Shown here piece by piece: positions 45,947 through 64,000 of a DNA stretch of 64,000 bases. How positions within the stretch are numbered: position 1 is the stretch's first letter; the number at the start of each line of letters is the position of its first letter. The notes beneath the pieces were generated by a model, which saw only the letters and a program-made list of their open reading frames with translations, did no database searches and was not told where the DNA came from. This stretch comes from Heterotrichella gracilis (Eukaryota > Sar > Xanthophyceae > Tribonematales > Xanthonemataceae), in contig JAULBX010008329.1 of the NCBI GenBank assembly GCA_032358255.1, positions 1-64,000 of the forward strand, given 5' to 3'. The translations under genes were made by a program, and so were the position numbers.

Positions 45947-46699
45947 CCTCCTGGCGCCACCCCTGGCGCACCTCTGCACACTGCTGCCCGCAGTTGGCGC
46001 GCAGCCGCTTCCGGCGTAGGTGTGTGCATTCGCTGACAGGGGATGCGGTTTCAGGCTGGGGGGAGGCGTGGGCGGCCTGGGGTTGCATGATAGGCGCATC
46101 AACACATGGGTGGTTGGGGATACAACTGCGCTGCACATGGTGGATCAGCAGCCATGTGAGGTCTTTTGAGGCGGTGATGCAGCAAGGGGGTGGCTGGGCA
46201 GCTGTGGACAAGCCTTGGGAGGGGAGACAACACTGCAGGCGGTGCATTGTTCACATGCACCCCTTATGTGCACTTGTGAGATGCTTGGTACTCTGACCAG
46301 CGGATAGGGTTTCTTGTATCTTTTTTATGTTTCCAGGCTTGCTTCCTCCTATGGGTTTTCAGTTGTAGTTCTGGTCATGTTCCTTTGCAAGCCATGCTGC
46401 AATTGCCCTCGGTAATATGTCGTGAGTATCTGGACTGGTGCTGGTACTTTTGTCCTTCCTAAATGCTTTCTTTCCTAGCCATTACTAATCAGGTATCTTT
46501 GCGAGTGAAGGGTATGGTCTCGTACATTATGATGACAAATGCATGTGCTTTGAGATCCTTTGTCCAAGGGTGAGTTTGAGTTTGTCCTATCGCGGGTCGC
46601 CGTTGCTGATAACTGTTTTGTGCGCATTGTGAATGGTAGCTTGTCATTTCCGAGTTCATCATTTGATCGAGTCAATTAATAATGATTCACATTTTTCGC
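45947..46699. other. 3' flank of the PDDEXK-kinase gene
   Basis: No exon is supported. Open frames on both strands over 45930-46300 are shadows of GC-rich sequence next to the last exon and lack family support. Confidence 0.4.
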
Positions 46700-47015
46700 T
46701 CCAACGGTCGACCCAGCCGTTGGCTCAGCACCTGAGTTTGAGTTGAGTCTTGAGTTCAACTAAGCAAGGGGTTGCAGGTTTGAATCCAAAGGGTAGCGAT
46801 ATTTTCGAATTTCCCTGAACTTTGCGAGGGGTAAAATGGGGAGCACGAAAGTGCGGTAAGCGGCACGACTGGTTGGCCACCATCTGCCACACTGGAAACA
46901 GTGTCAGTTAAGCCTTGGCTCTTGGACTGGGGTGAGGCATACCCAGACATGCTAACCTGGCTTCGAAGCTGGAAAGCAAATATTTACTTACATACTTACT
47001 TACTTATATTTTTTG
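46700..47015 (+). mobile_element. tRNA-derived SINE
   Basis: A RNA polymerase III type promoter is visible: an A-box-like segment (ccgttggctcagcacctgag, near 46717) and a B box ggtttgaatcc at 46778-46788, the tRNA consensus with one change. About 190 bases of unrelated body follow and the element ends in a simple tail of acttac units (tacttacatacttacttactt, about 46983-47003) and a T run. The layout of tRNA-like head, body and short-repeat tail is typical of SINEs. It is not a tRNA gene: the head does not fold into a full cloverleaf. Confidence 0.65.
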
Positions 47016-47469
47016 TTTCCACTCTGCCCGCTCACCGTTGGATTTTGAGGTAGCCGTGTTTCTCCGGTAACCCCGGGTATGCAATCTAGGTAGCCACATG
47101 GGTGTCTGTTTCATTGATAATCGCATCCCCCGCACCAGATTTTAGGTTGCAATGTTCATGGGGATCGCAACGCGCATGCTGCAGTGATTCAATGATGCAT
47201 TTGCGTTTGGCACGCACGCAATGAACAATTGTCCACAACACATAAGAGGATATTAACAACCACAAATGCAGGGTTTAAAACACTGGAATGGTGTAAAGCC
47301 TTGCTTTTGGGCAATGGCAATGTCGCATTGCTTTAATTTTACTTATCCAAAATTGGCAATAATGAACATGATACAGGAGTGCAGTCGAGTATCACATGGG
47401 TGCAGATAAGAGCATATACAAGGCAGGCCCTGGGGCAAACACAACCTCATAGGGACGACGTTAGCCTCA
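47016..47469. other. Intergenic DNA
   Basis: Nothing is recognised between the SINE and the duplicated PLATZ segment. Confidence 0.4.
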
Positions 47470-48480
47470 TGCATGACTAGTCCCAACCTTGGCCACATCC
47501 GTAAGTGGGGCTGGTCGGGGGACAAGGGGTGGGTGCCGCTGGCGTGCCGGCATTGATTGGTGGGGGTTGGCGGGGTACTTCTAGAGGCAGAGGTGGGTAT
47601 TCAAAGGGAGAGGCGGAGACAGTGGCGGTAGTGGGGATTTAAAAAATTGGCCATGTACCCCCACCGTTGTACAGACCACCGCCGCGGACACGTGTGGTGC
47701 ACCTACATTGGCGGTGGTGGTGGTCGTGCTGGGAGCAGCGGTGGTGGGGGGAATGGGGATGGGGTGTGTGGTGGCATTGGTGGTGGTGGTAGTGGTCTGA
47801 GTCGCCTGCAGATGAGGAGTCCCCCTCAGGAAATTGTTTGGTGCCATGCCATGTCGCTGGCAACGCTAGGCCCCAGAAAAATTGGGGTAATTTGGGGCAG
47901 GTTTGGAACATAGCGATTTTGCCCGACGGCCTATTAGTAATTGATGGTGCCCTTGTCGCCGTAGTGGACGTAAGTATGCTGTTTGTGCATGCCCTTCCGT
48001 TTGCTACATCCTTTATCTAACCAACGCGCACGTTTAAGGCCCACGGCGCGTCCTGGACAGGCTGCACAGATATTGTTTTTAAATTCATATCATGGTATGT
48101 GCCTAAGCAAGGCCTCTGGATTTCACAATAAATTTCACATGACATGTGAAGGCCCTAACCTAGGGTTTCTGTCTCACTGCAAGGTTTAATTGACAGTCGC
48201 GGGGGCATTCAGGGAGTCAACTCGGGCTGGGATCAGGCTATGCCTTGTAATCCACGCTTTTTTGGTTTATGGCAAGGTGGAACACGCCCTGTTGTGTGTG
48301 GTGTGCCTGGCTGTCACCTGTGGGCGTTTTCTTTCTTTCTTTCACAAGCTTGTTGGTGAACCAAGCCTTGAAAAGGTCACCTTACTTGCTAAAATATATG
48401 TGATACTGTCCAATGCAGCAGCAAAGAACCTACATCCTGATCATCTCCTCCCAACTGGAACATGTAGCTAGGCATCGTTA
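47470..48480 (-). pseudogene. Truncated duplicate of the PLATZ 3' region
   Basis: This segment resembles 49370-50130, the last exon and preceding intron of the PLATZ gene. Shared landmarks in the same order: a Thr/Pro-coding stretch of acc repeats (minus strand) after a gcaggcgactcag junction, ccatgccatg, attgggg-caggttt, gcccgacgg/gctgacgg, cgtcgcc-tagtggac, tgcatgcccct, ctaaccaacgcgc, gacatgt-aaggcccta and atactgtccaa. The copy lacks the basic C-terminal coding part and all upstream exons, so it cannot encode PLATZ. It lies directly downstream of the gene in transcription direction, so it arose by tandem duplication of the 3' part. Divergence is visible throughout. Confidence 0.7.
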
Positions 48481-49141
48481 GCCTGCATGGGCATGCTAGG
48501 CACCTCAAATCCAGCGACTATCGTGCATACCCCCAATACAATTGTAAGCTGCAGCCAAGGTTGCCTAGGATGCAAATGTGCTGCATACAATTCTAAGAAA
48601 AACTGCACAGACCACCCCAAGGTCACCTCTGCATGTGCATGGTAGAATTTGTAAAAAATGTGTTCAATTGCGGTGGTCACTGGTTGCATGTGTGTCCCAC
48701 CCACGTGCGCCACCATCCCACTTGCTTGAAAAGATCATCCTTTTGAATCAGAAACAACCATGGGATCATAAGGCTATGCTACAATGACCGTGGCCCTGTG
48801 CAGGCCCAAATTCCTATTAGGACTCCTGAGGAAATAGGGTTCACAAAAATAAGGTGCAACCTGAGTCATGCGCAGGCAGGATTCTGGTCCAGGCAAGTAA
48901 GGCACCGCCAGGTGCGTGAAAATTATTTGTGCTAACTGCTCTCAGAGGTAAGTTGCGTGCCTGTCCAAGTACAGGTGCGTAGTTATTTATCTACCTGTCA
49001 ATACCGGTATACTTTTGCAGCTAGCCCCCATTGCAGGGTCTTTGCAAAACCCTATCCTAGTGCTTGTTCTGTGCTGGTAGTTGAGAAAAAAATGGAGTAT
49101 GCTGACTGGACCGTCAGACATGGAAAACCCTAGGCTAGGGT
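48481..49141. other. Intergenic, 3' flank of PLATZ
   Basis: No exon is supported between the truncated duplicate and the PLATZ stop codon. A TGTAA-type signal in the minus sense (ttaca) occurs directly at the stop (49142) and near 48778. Confidence 0.35.
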
Positions 49142-52100
49142 TTACAGCCAAGGGCTGCTGCTGGGCCGCTTCTGCTTGCGTGTTTTCTCCCGCCGCTGCC
49201 CCTGCGCCGCATCGTACCCTACACCCCCTGGGCTGGGGTTACCCAGGGAGTCGCCAGAAGACGGGGAGGAGGGGGCGGGGGGTTGGGTGCCAGACCCTAA
49301 GGGTTTCTCATCCTCTGCCCCGGTGTGCCCTATCACTGTGGTGACGGTGGTGGTAGTGGTGGTGGTGGCGGGTCCCAACCCCGGCCACAACTGCAATTGG
49401 GGCTGGTGGGGGGCAGAGGAGTGCATGGCGGCGTTGACCGGCTGGGGGTGGCGAGGTACTTCTAGGGGCAGAGGAGGGAATCCATAGGGAGAGGCGGAGG
49501 TAGTGGCGGAGGTGGGGATTTCGTAAAGGGGCCATGTACCCCCAGCGCTGTACACACCACCGCTGCCAATCCCAACATTGGTGGTGGTGGTGCTCGTGGT
49601 GGTAGCAGCAATGGTGGGGGAAGCTGCGATGGGAGGTGTGGTGGCATTGATGGTGGTGGTGGTAGTGGTGGTGGTGGTGGTCGTCCCCCCCTCTGTCTGA
49701 AATCTGGGTCGCCTGCACATGGGGAGGGAGGTGGTTCAGTGCCATGCCATGCTGTTCTCATTACTGGGCCCCAGGAAATTTGGGACCAATTGGGGCAGGT
49801 TTAGAAGATTAGCCATTTTGCTGACGGTCTAATTTACGGCGCCCCTCGTCGCCATAGTGGACACATACATGCTGTATGTGCATGCCCCTCTGTTCATAAA
49901 TCCTTTCTAACCAACGCGCTTGTCCAAGGATAGGCTGCGCATATAGTTTATCATCTTGTACATGGTGGCATGTGCAAAAGCAAACCCTCTGGATATCAGA
50001 AGGGATTTTACATGACATGTAAAGGCCCTAGCCTCGTAGGATTCTTGCCTGAGGGAGATACTGTCCAACTCCTGCATCGAAATTCTTCATCCTAATTATC
50101 ACCTCCCCACTGGTGCAAATTACTTCTAGTTTTACTTTTTAGGGTTTCAAAAGCACCCAAGAATACCATAGCTAGGGTTCTCACCTCACTGACGCGGGGA
50201 ACACCAATGGCGCCAGCGCTTGATTCCCATCCTGACCGCCCCCTCTTCCCCTCCCACTGCCACTCGCTCCAGGGAACGAGCCTCCTGCCCTTGGGCCCTG
50301 GAAGGTGCGGTGGTGGGATGCGGTTGGGAGAGACCCAGTCCTGTTGAACTGGCCAGTACTGGTGGGGAGTGAGGGCCGATGGAGGCACCCAGCTGACTTG
50401 CTCTTGGTGAAGGGCGGGGGAGAGTGCTGGACGGGTGTAAGGGGGAATACTTGTCGGAAATGAGCAAGGGGGAATACTTGTTGGAAATGAGCGAGGGTGA
50501 ATACTTGTTGAAAATGAGCGAGTACAGGGTGGCGGAGGAAGCAGGGTAGATGGGGAACAAGGCCTTTGATTCACTTATAGTTTGGCATGCTACTCCTCTC
50601 CCTTTTTCAATTATATACTGCATAATTTAAAGTTTCACTGATGACACTGTCTAGGCTGGATTCGGAAACTCCCCACCGCCTGAGCCGTGCAGGTGCTACA
50701 TACTATGTAGGAGGGGCACCACAGGGCTATTCTACTAGGCTCAGGGAACTTTGGCTACAATGCTAGGACATGTTGGACCGCATGTCAGACGATAGAGTAC
50801 CCAAGTGCATTATGTTCGGTAGGACAACAGGGCAGCGCGACGTGGGGACGCCCAGGGCCACATGGCCGATGGCACAGCAGCTGACCCGGCATTGTATATT
50901 TTAGCTGCGTTGACATTGCCAGTACAGAGATGGTATTAGCAGTGCCAGGAAAGGGCTGGTTGGTGCATGGCATGCAGGACTAACTGCTGATACGGCTGTA
51001 TTGCCAAAACGCAGGTAAGTAGAGAAAGTCAGCAATAATATTTTTCATATTTTATGATATACTGAAAATGCTCATGCATTCTAGTAAAACATAAATAAAA
51101 TGTCAAAATAAAGATATAAAAAATTTTGAAGTACAAATAAAACAAAACGTAAGTATTGGAAGCGCCAGAGATAGAAGAGCTGATGGAAACAGCAAGCCTG
51201 GCATATATGAGGTCAAACACGGTCGATGTAAGTAAAAACCTATTCAATATGTTAGACCCATGCCTGGTATAATACTCTTTCTTAAGTAACCGCATAGACA
51301 CACTGCAGCCCGTCACAAATTCCGGCGATGTCACAAGTGTTGATGATTAATACGCAAACAATGCACAGCAAATATGGACTTGAAGGTGTTGGACTTCTGC
51401 TGGCTCCTCGCTGAGCAGTGGTGTTCTAGACCGGTCCAGGTAGTCTAGGCTGCATGGTGCTGTCATGTTGCAAGTGGCATGTTTCAATATTGCTGCAGAG
51501 GCATCCTCTCATTTACGTGAAGGTTCCAGCTACACATTGCATACTCACCTTGCAATGCAGCGAGCAGTACACAAAGCCCAGCCGCGTCAGGCGGCCACAC
51601 ACGGTGCAGGGGTTGGCGTTGGCCCCTTCGCCCCCCTCCTCCCCGCCAGGGTTGAGGAACACCACCTTGGCCTGGTTGATGGTGTAGGTCTGCACACCCC
51701 CGCACCCCACCAGGGGCTCGAGGTCTGCCAGGTTGACTGCATCGCGATAGCTATAGCGCCGCACCTGGGGGGTAAAGGAAGCAGTGGGCAAGGGGTAAGG
51801 GGGTAAGGGGGCCGTATGGCCTAGGTAGCTCTGAGGAAAGTGCAGATGGGGTAGCTGTAGCGCTGCACCTGAGGGGTAAGGAGGCGTTGGGTGGGGGGTA
51901 AAGGGGAGGGGGCTGTATGATCTAGGTAGCTGTGGCGCCGTACCGGGATGGGGTGGGGATAGGGTTGGGGTGTGGTATAATGCGGGCGTCGAGAGGGTGA
52001 AGGTTTGGGGGATTCTACTACACAAAGCCACACTGCTATGTACGCATACATGTATAGTATTATGAATGTGCATACATGTGTCCAGGTACATTTTTATGGG

Positions 52101-53478
52101 GCCCCACTGCTAGCAACTACCATTGTTATACCGCCACCGCCATAGTGAGACTACTCTTATCGTTTGCAGATATAGCGGGCTGCATCACCTAGCTAGGCAT
52201 CACTGCACCTTGAGACCCGGGCCACGCTGCAGGTGTTTCAGTAAGCATGTATACACCACACACACACATACAGCACCCATCAGGGCCCTACCATGGCACT
52301 AGTTTACCGACACTATCTCAAAACTAGTAACTTGAACAAATTATCATGACCTTCTGCTACCCCTAGGGCCTGCAGGTATGCAACGTTGGTATCTTCAACC
52401 CACCTTAAGCACCGGGTCGTGCATCGGGTGGTGGTCCACTAAGCAGTGCTGGCACAGTCCCCTCCCCTCCCGCACGTGGTCCTCGCACCCCAGGCAAAAG
52501 TATGCCCCCTGGACCAGCCACACACCGCTGTTAAGAGTGCTGAGTATCAGTGGTACTTGCATTGCACGTGGCGAGGTGAGACACACAGCGTTGCAAGCCA
52601 ACCAAATGCGAGTGACATCGGTGGGCATATGCACACCAGTAGCGAGCCCCTAGGTCTCTCTCTGGCATAACTGGATGCAGCTAATACTGCGAACAGGGCG
52701 GGTGGTACTGCAGCCATATGTATGTGCCATGCACGAGCGCGAGCGGCATGGTGCTGGCCAAGTGCGAGCAGTGCGCGGGGACACATAAGCACAGTGGCAG
52801 AGGAATACTGGGGTATACGCTTCGAGCGCAGTATTAGATTGTCTGAAGCCTTGTTCTGCCACAACTAACTTCGAGTCTAGTCACTTTTCAGCTGGCATAG
52901 CTGGCATGCACCACCTGCAGCTGCGCAGATGGTCAAGCACACCCACACTAAAGGGTTACACCCCAACTGCGCCCAACTAGAAATCTCGAGTGGGTGCAAG
53001 CACGACTCACGTCCTGTGCGAAGGGGTTGGAGCCGGTTTCAGAGAAACCACAACGGCTGTATTGCGTCGCTTCCGGTCAGCGCGGAATTTTGATCATTGC
53101 GGCTGCGCATTGAACACTTTCATGGAGTACCGTACGCTGGAGTTGTGCACAGCCGTGTTGGCGTTCGACCCACGCAACCCACGCAGATGGTACCAGCCTT
53201 CGCATGCACAGCGTACCCAGCGTTGCAACGTGGCAGTGCTAAATAATGGCCCCGTGAGGCTCCCAGCACCCACGCCGCCCAGCAGCCACTCCCGGTGCAC
53301 CCCCCAAGCCCCAGCCACGCACCTCGTTCCTATACATCCCCGGGTGCGCATGGCACTCTCCAAAGTAGGCTCCTGCTAGCAGTGCTGCCAGCCAGTGTGG
53401 GGGTGGAGACTGGCCGGATGGCCCCACCTCCTCCTCACCCTCCCCGCCGGGCAGACCCCATCTGCGGTGGTCGCCCAT
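49142..53478 (-). CDS. PLATZ-type zinc-binding transcription factor
   Basis: Five minus-strand exons in phase: 53478-53323, 52508-52404, 51764-51549, 50402-50185, 49712-49142; 421 aa. PLATZ proteins are nuclear, zinc-dependent, and bind A/T-rich DNA; they are restricted to plants and green algae. Exon 1 has PPHWLAALLAGAYFGECHAH-PGMYRNE (family PPWL..LL...FF..C..H). Exon 2 gives FCLGCEDH and GLCQHCLVDHHPMHDPVLK, the B-box-like zinc cluster. Exon 3 has RRYSYRDAV, GVQTYTINQAKVVFLNP and CTVCGRL...FVYCSLHCK, the second cysteine cluster. Residues 160-421 are low-complexity: Ser/Gly-rich, then a run of threonines from acc triplets, ending in a basic patch REKTRKQKR that may serve nuclear import. The family core usually occupies about 110-150 residues, so the tail is long. 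The boundary of exon 4 was chosen on phase: acceptor ccaag|AGC, donor GTGAG|gtgag. Confidence 0.88.
51840..51955 (-). repeat. Two exon-edge echoes of PLATZ exon 3
   Basis: Exon 3 starts at 51764 (minus) with cccag|GTGCGGCGCTATAGCTA. Upstream in transcription direction, 51850-51880 (tagctgtagcgctgcacctgaggggtaa on plus) and 51925-51950 (tagctgtggcgccgtaccggg) repeat this edge with its acceptor. The unit is about 85 bases and includes the gtaa-ggggg spacer. The second copy has lost the acceptor AG. Confidence 0.75.
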
Positions 53479-54430
53479 TCAAATACAGTGCTCGTGGCTG
53501 TCGATGGCTGCTTTGCAACCGGATCAGGGGTCCCCGTATACATACATGCGCGGGTATAAGGAGGTTTCAGCTGTTTCCGCTTGTACACCGTTCGCCTGGT
53601 TTTTACAATCTGGGGAGGAGAGATGAGGTGGGAGAATTTGGACGATCGTGGTTCCCTATTCGGGGAGGTTCCCGCATGTCTTTTTCCAGGGCTGGTGCTG
53701 ATCTGGACCAACGGGAAGCGTGACCATCGAAACGGCACTTCCATAATTACAGGACCGTCGTACCGCCTCGCCACATGCAGGGACGCCAGCGTACCGGCAT
53801 CGGAGAATTTCGCGCCACAAACCTCGTAAACCCTTCCCTGGGGTTTTCCTCAACACCCTGATAAACTTTCCCCCATGGGAATTCCAAAGCCCTAAACCTA
53901 GTCCCACATCCCCAAGGTGCACAAGTGCACGTTCCGCTCCTGAAGACCACCGTCACATCAGCTACCGCCCAACTGCTCCTAAACCAACCCCAGCTGTACC
54001 CTAAACCCCATGTTGTCAAACACACCCTTCCCTTCCCCCCCACTTGTCCCCTGCACGTCGTTGGCCCCACATCCACACACCTTTACAGCAACACTGCCCA
54101 CCTCCTGCTTCGCCTCCGCCTCAACCTACTCAACCCTAAACCCCACAACCCATCCTGCCAACCCTTCCGAAGGGTCAGGGCCTGCCCCTCCCACAACACT
54201 CAGTGGGCCAGCTGCCGACCCGCGCCCTCTCCGCTCTTCCTCACGCCAGCGCCTGCATCCGCTCCACCTTGCCAGCGATGCTGGCCAGCTGCTGCTCTGC
54301 CTCCACATATACCCTAAACCCCACGACCCAACCCCTAAACCCTACCACCTCACCTCCGCGCCTGCCCCTCCGCCATAATACACTGTCCCCACAACCCAAA
54401 TCTGTCTCTGCCCAAGTGTCGTCCGCCCCC
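53479..54430. other. Intergenic between ValRS 3' end and PLATZ 5' end, with an echo of the last ValRS exon
   Basis: The region holds the PLATZ promoter side and the ValRS 3' flank. At 54245-54304 lies a copy of the last 60 bases of ValRS coding sequence (plus strand gcgcctgcat-cgctccacct...gccagctgctgctc), about 185 bases beyond the stop codon. Several aaaccctaaacccc units lie at 53990-54340. No separate gene is supported. Confidence 0.6.
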
Positions 54431-63599
<9,169 letters not shown>

Positions 63600-64000
63600 G
63601 GCGCTCCCTCCCCTGGTGGGGGTGGGGGTGCTGGTGGTGGGTGTGAGTGTGGTGGGGGTGCAGTGGTGGGGCACCCTACTGCTTAGTGCGCTGACTGGCT
63701 GCACTGGGTGGTGCGACACGGGCTGGGGGAGGGGTGTCATGCTGCCGGGGGGTCAGCGCTTGGTATCCCACCCCCACTGGTGGTGGTATGGGCGCTGGTA
63801 CTGGGAGTAGGTGTTGTTTTCTATTGAAATACGGGTCGGTATTACACTGTTCGGTTATTCAATATATGCATGCGAGGCGGAGGGGGTGAATAGTAACTGC
63901 ATGCAATATGTTTTGTGCTTTTCTGGGTGCATGCAAGGTGGAGCAATACACTCTCGCTCTGTGTGGAAATGGTCCTGGCCGTCGAGCGACCGAACGACCA
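63600..64000. other. Upstream of ValRS
   Basis: This is the 5' flank and promoter side of ValRS. A plus-strand open frame of 70 codons (63598-63810) starts antisense at the ValRS start codon and is hydrophobic; it has no family support. No TATA box is clear. Confidence 0.35.

Noticed and set aside
46717-46790. A tRNA gene
   Set aside because: A- and B-box-like sequences are present but the segment does not form acceptor and anticodon stems; it fits a SINE head instead.
49301-49720. CRISPR-like or satellite array from the repeated ggt/acc triplets
   Set aside because: The triplets are in frame in the last PLATZ exon and encode threonine runs; there are no regular spacers.
51029-51334. Minus-strand hydrophobic open frame of 101 codons
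   Set aside because: It lies in an AT-rich part of a PLATZ intron, has low complexity and no family support.

Overview
The window looks like nuclear DNA of a green alga (Chlorophyta). The evidence is a GC-rich, very intron-dense sequence with GT-AG introns of about 100 to 500 bases, scattered plant-type telomere heptamers (CCCTAAA/TTTAGGG) inside introns, a PLATZ transcription factor (a plant and algal family), a Ser-Pro-rich wall-type glycoprotein, a PIEZO channel and a bacterial-type valyl-tRNA synthetase with a presequence. There is no sign of operons. I assembled gene models by eye from splice sites, reading frame and family conservation; exon ends may be off by one or two bases.

Layout, left to right: a universal stress protein on the minus strand (995-3246, 6 exons); a minus-strand gene with an HNH_2-like core that needs two frame corrections or two tiny introns (4429-7575); a complete PIEZO mechanosensitive channel on the plus strand (8820-33065, 47 exons, 3112 codons plus stop, phase-consistent throughout); a type I membrane, Ser-Pro-rich glycoprotein (34555-37820, 5 exons); a minus-strand coiled-coil ORF with an RNKVAH motif (39380-40045) and a small perfect-class hairpin; a plus-strand PD-(D/E)XK plus kinase protein of the Crinkler/FunK1 type (41344-45946, 5' end unresolved) whose last intron carries a LINE fragment; a tRNA-derived SINE; a truncated extra copy of the PLATZ 3' region; the PLATZ gene (49142-53478, minus, 5 exons); and an organellar-type valyl-tRNA synthetase (54431-63599, minus, 16 exons, 978 aa).

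The most striking pattern is structural. In PIEZO, ValRS and PLATZ, introns next to many exons hold one to four decayed tandem copies of the neighbouring exon edge together with its splice site. Copies of 5' exon edges always lie upstream of the real exon and copies of 3' edges always lie downstream, so only the innermost or outermost junction that keeps frame appears usable. I call these exon-edge echoes. They look like the residue of a recurrent junction-spanning tandem duplication process that lengthens introns in this genome. Telomere-like heptamers often sit inside the repeated units.

Functionally the genes are an ordinary mixed chromosomal neighbourhood (stress response, mechanosensing, cell surface, transcription, organelle translation). 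Only the 39.4-46 kb segment, with its HEPN-like motif ORF, hairpin, PDDEXK-kinase gene and nearby LINE and SINE, looks like accessory DNA.
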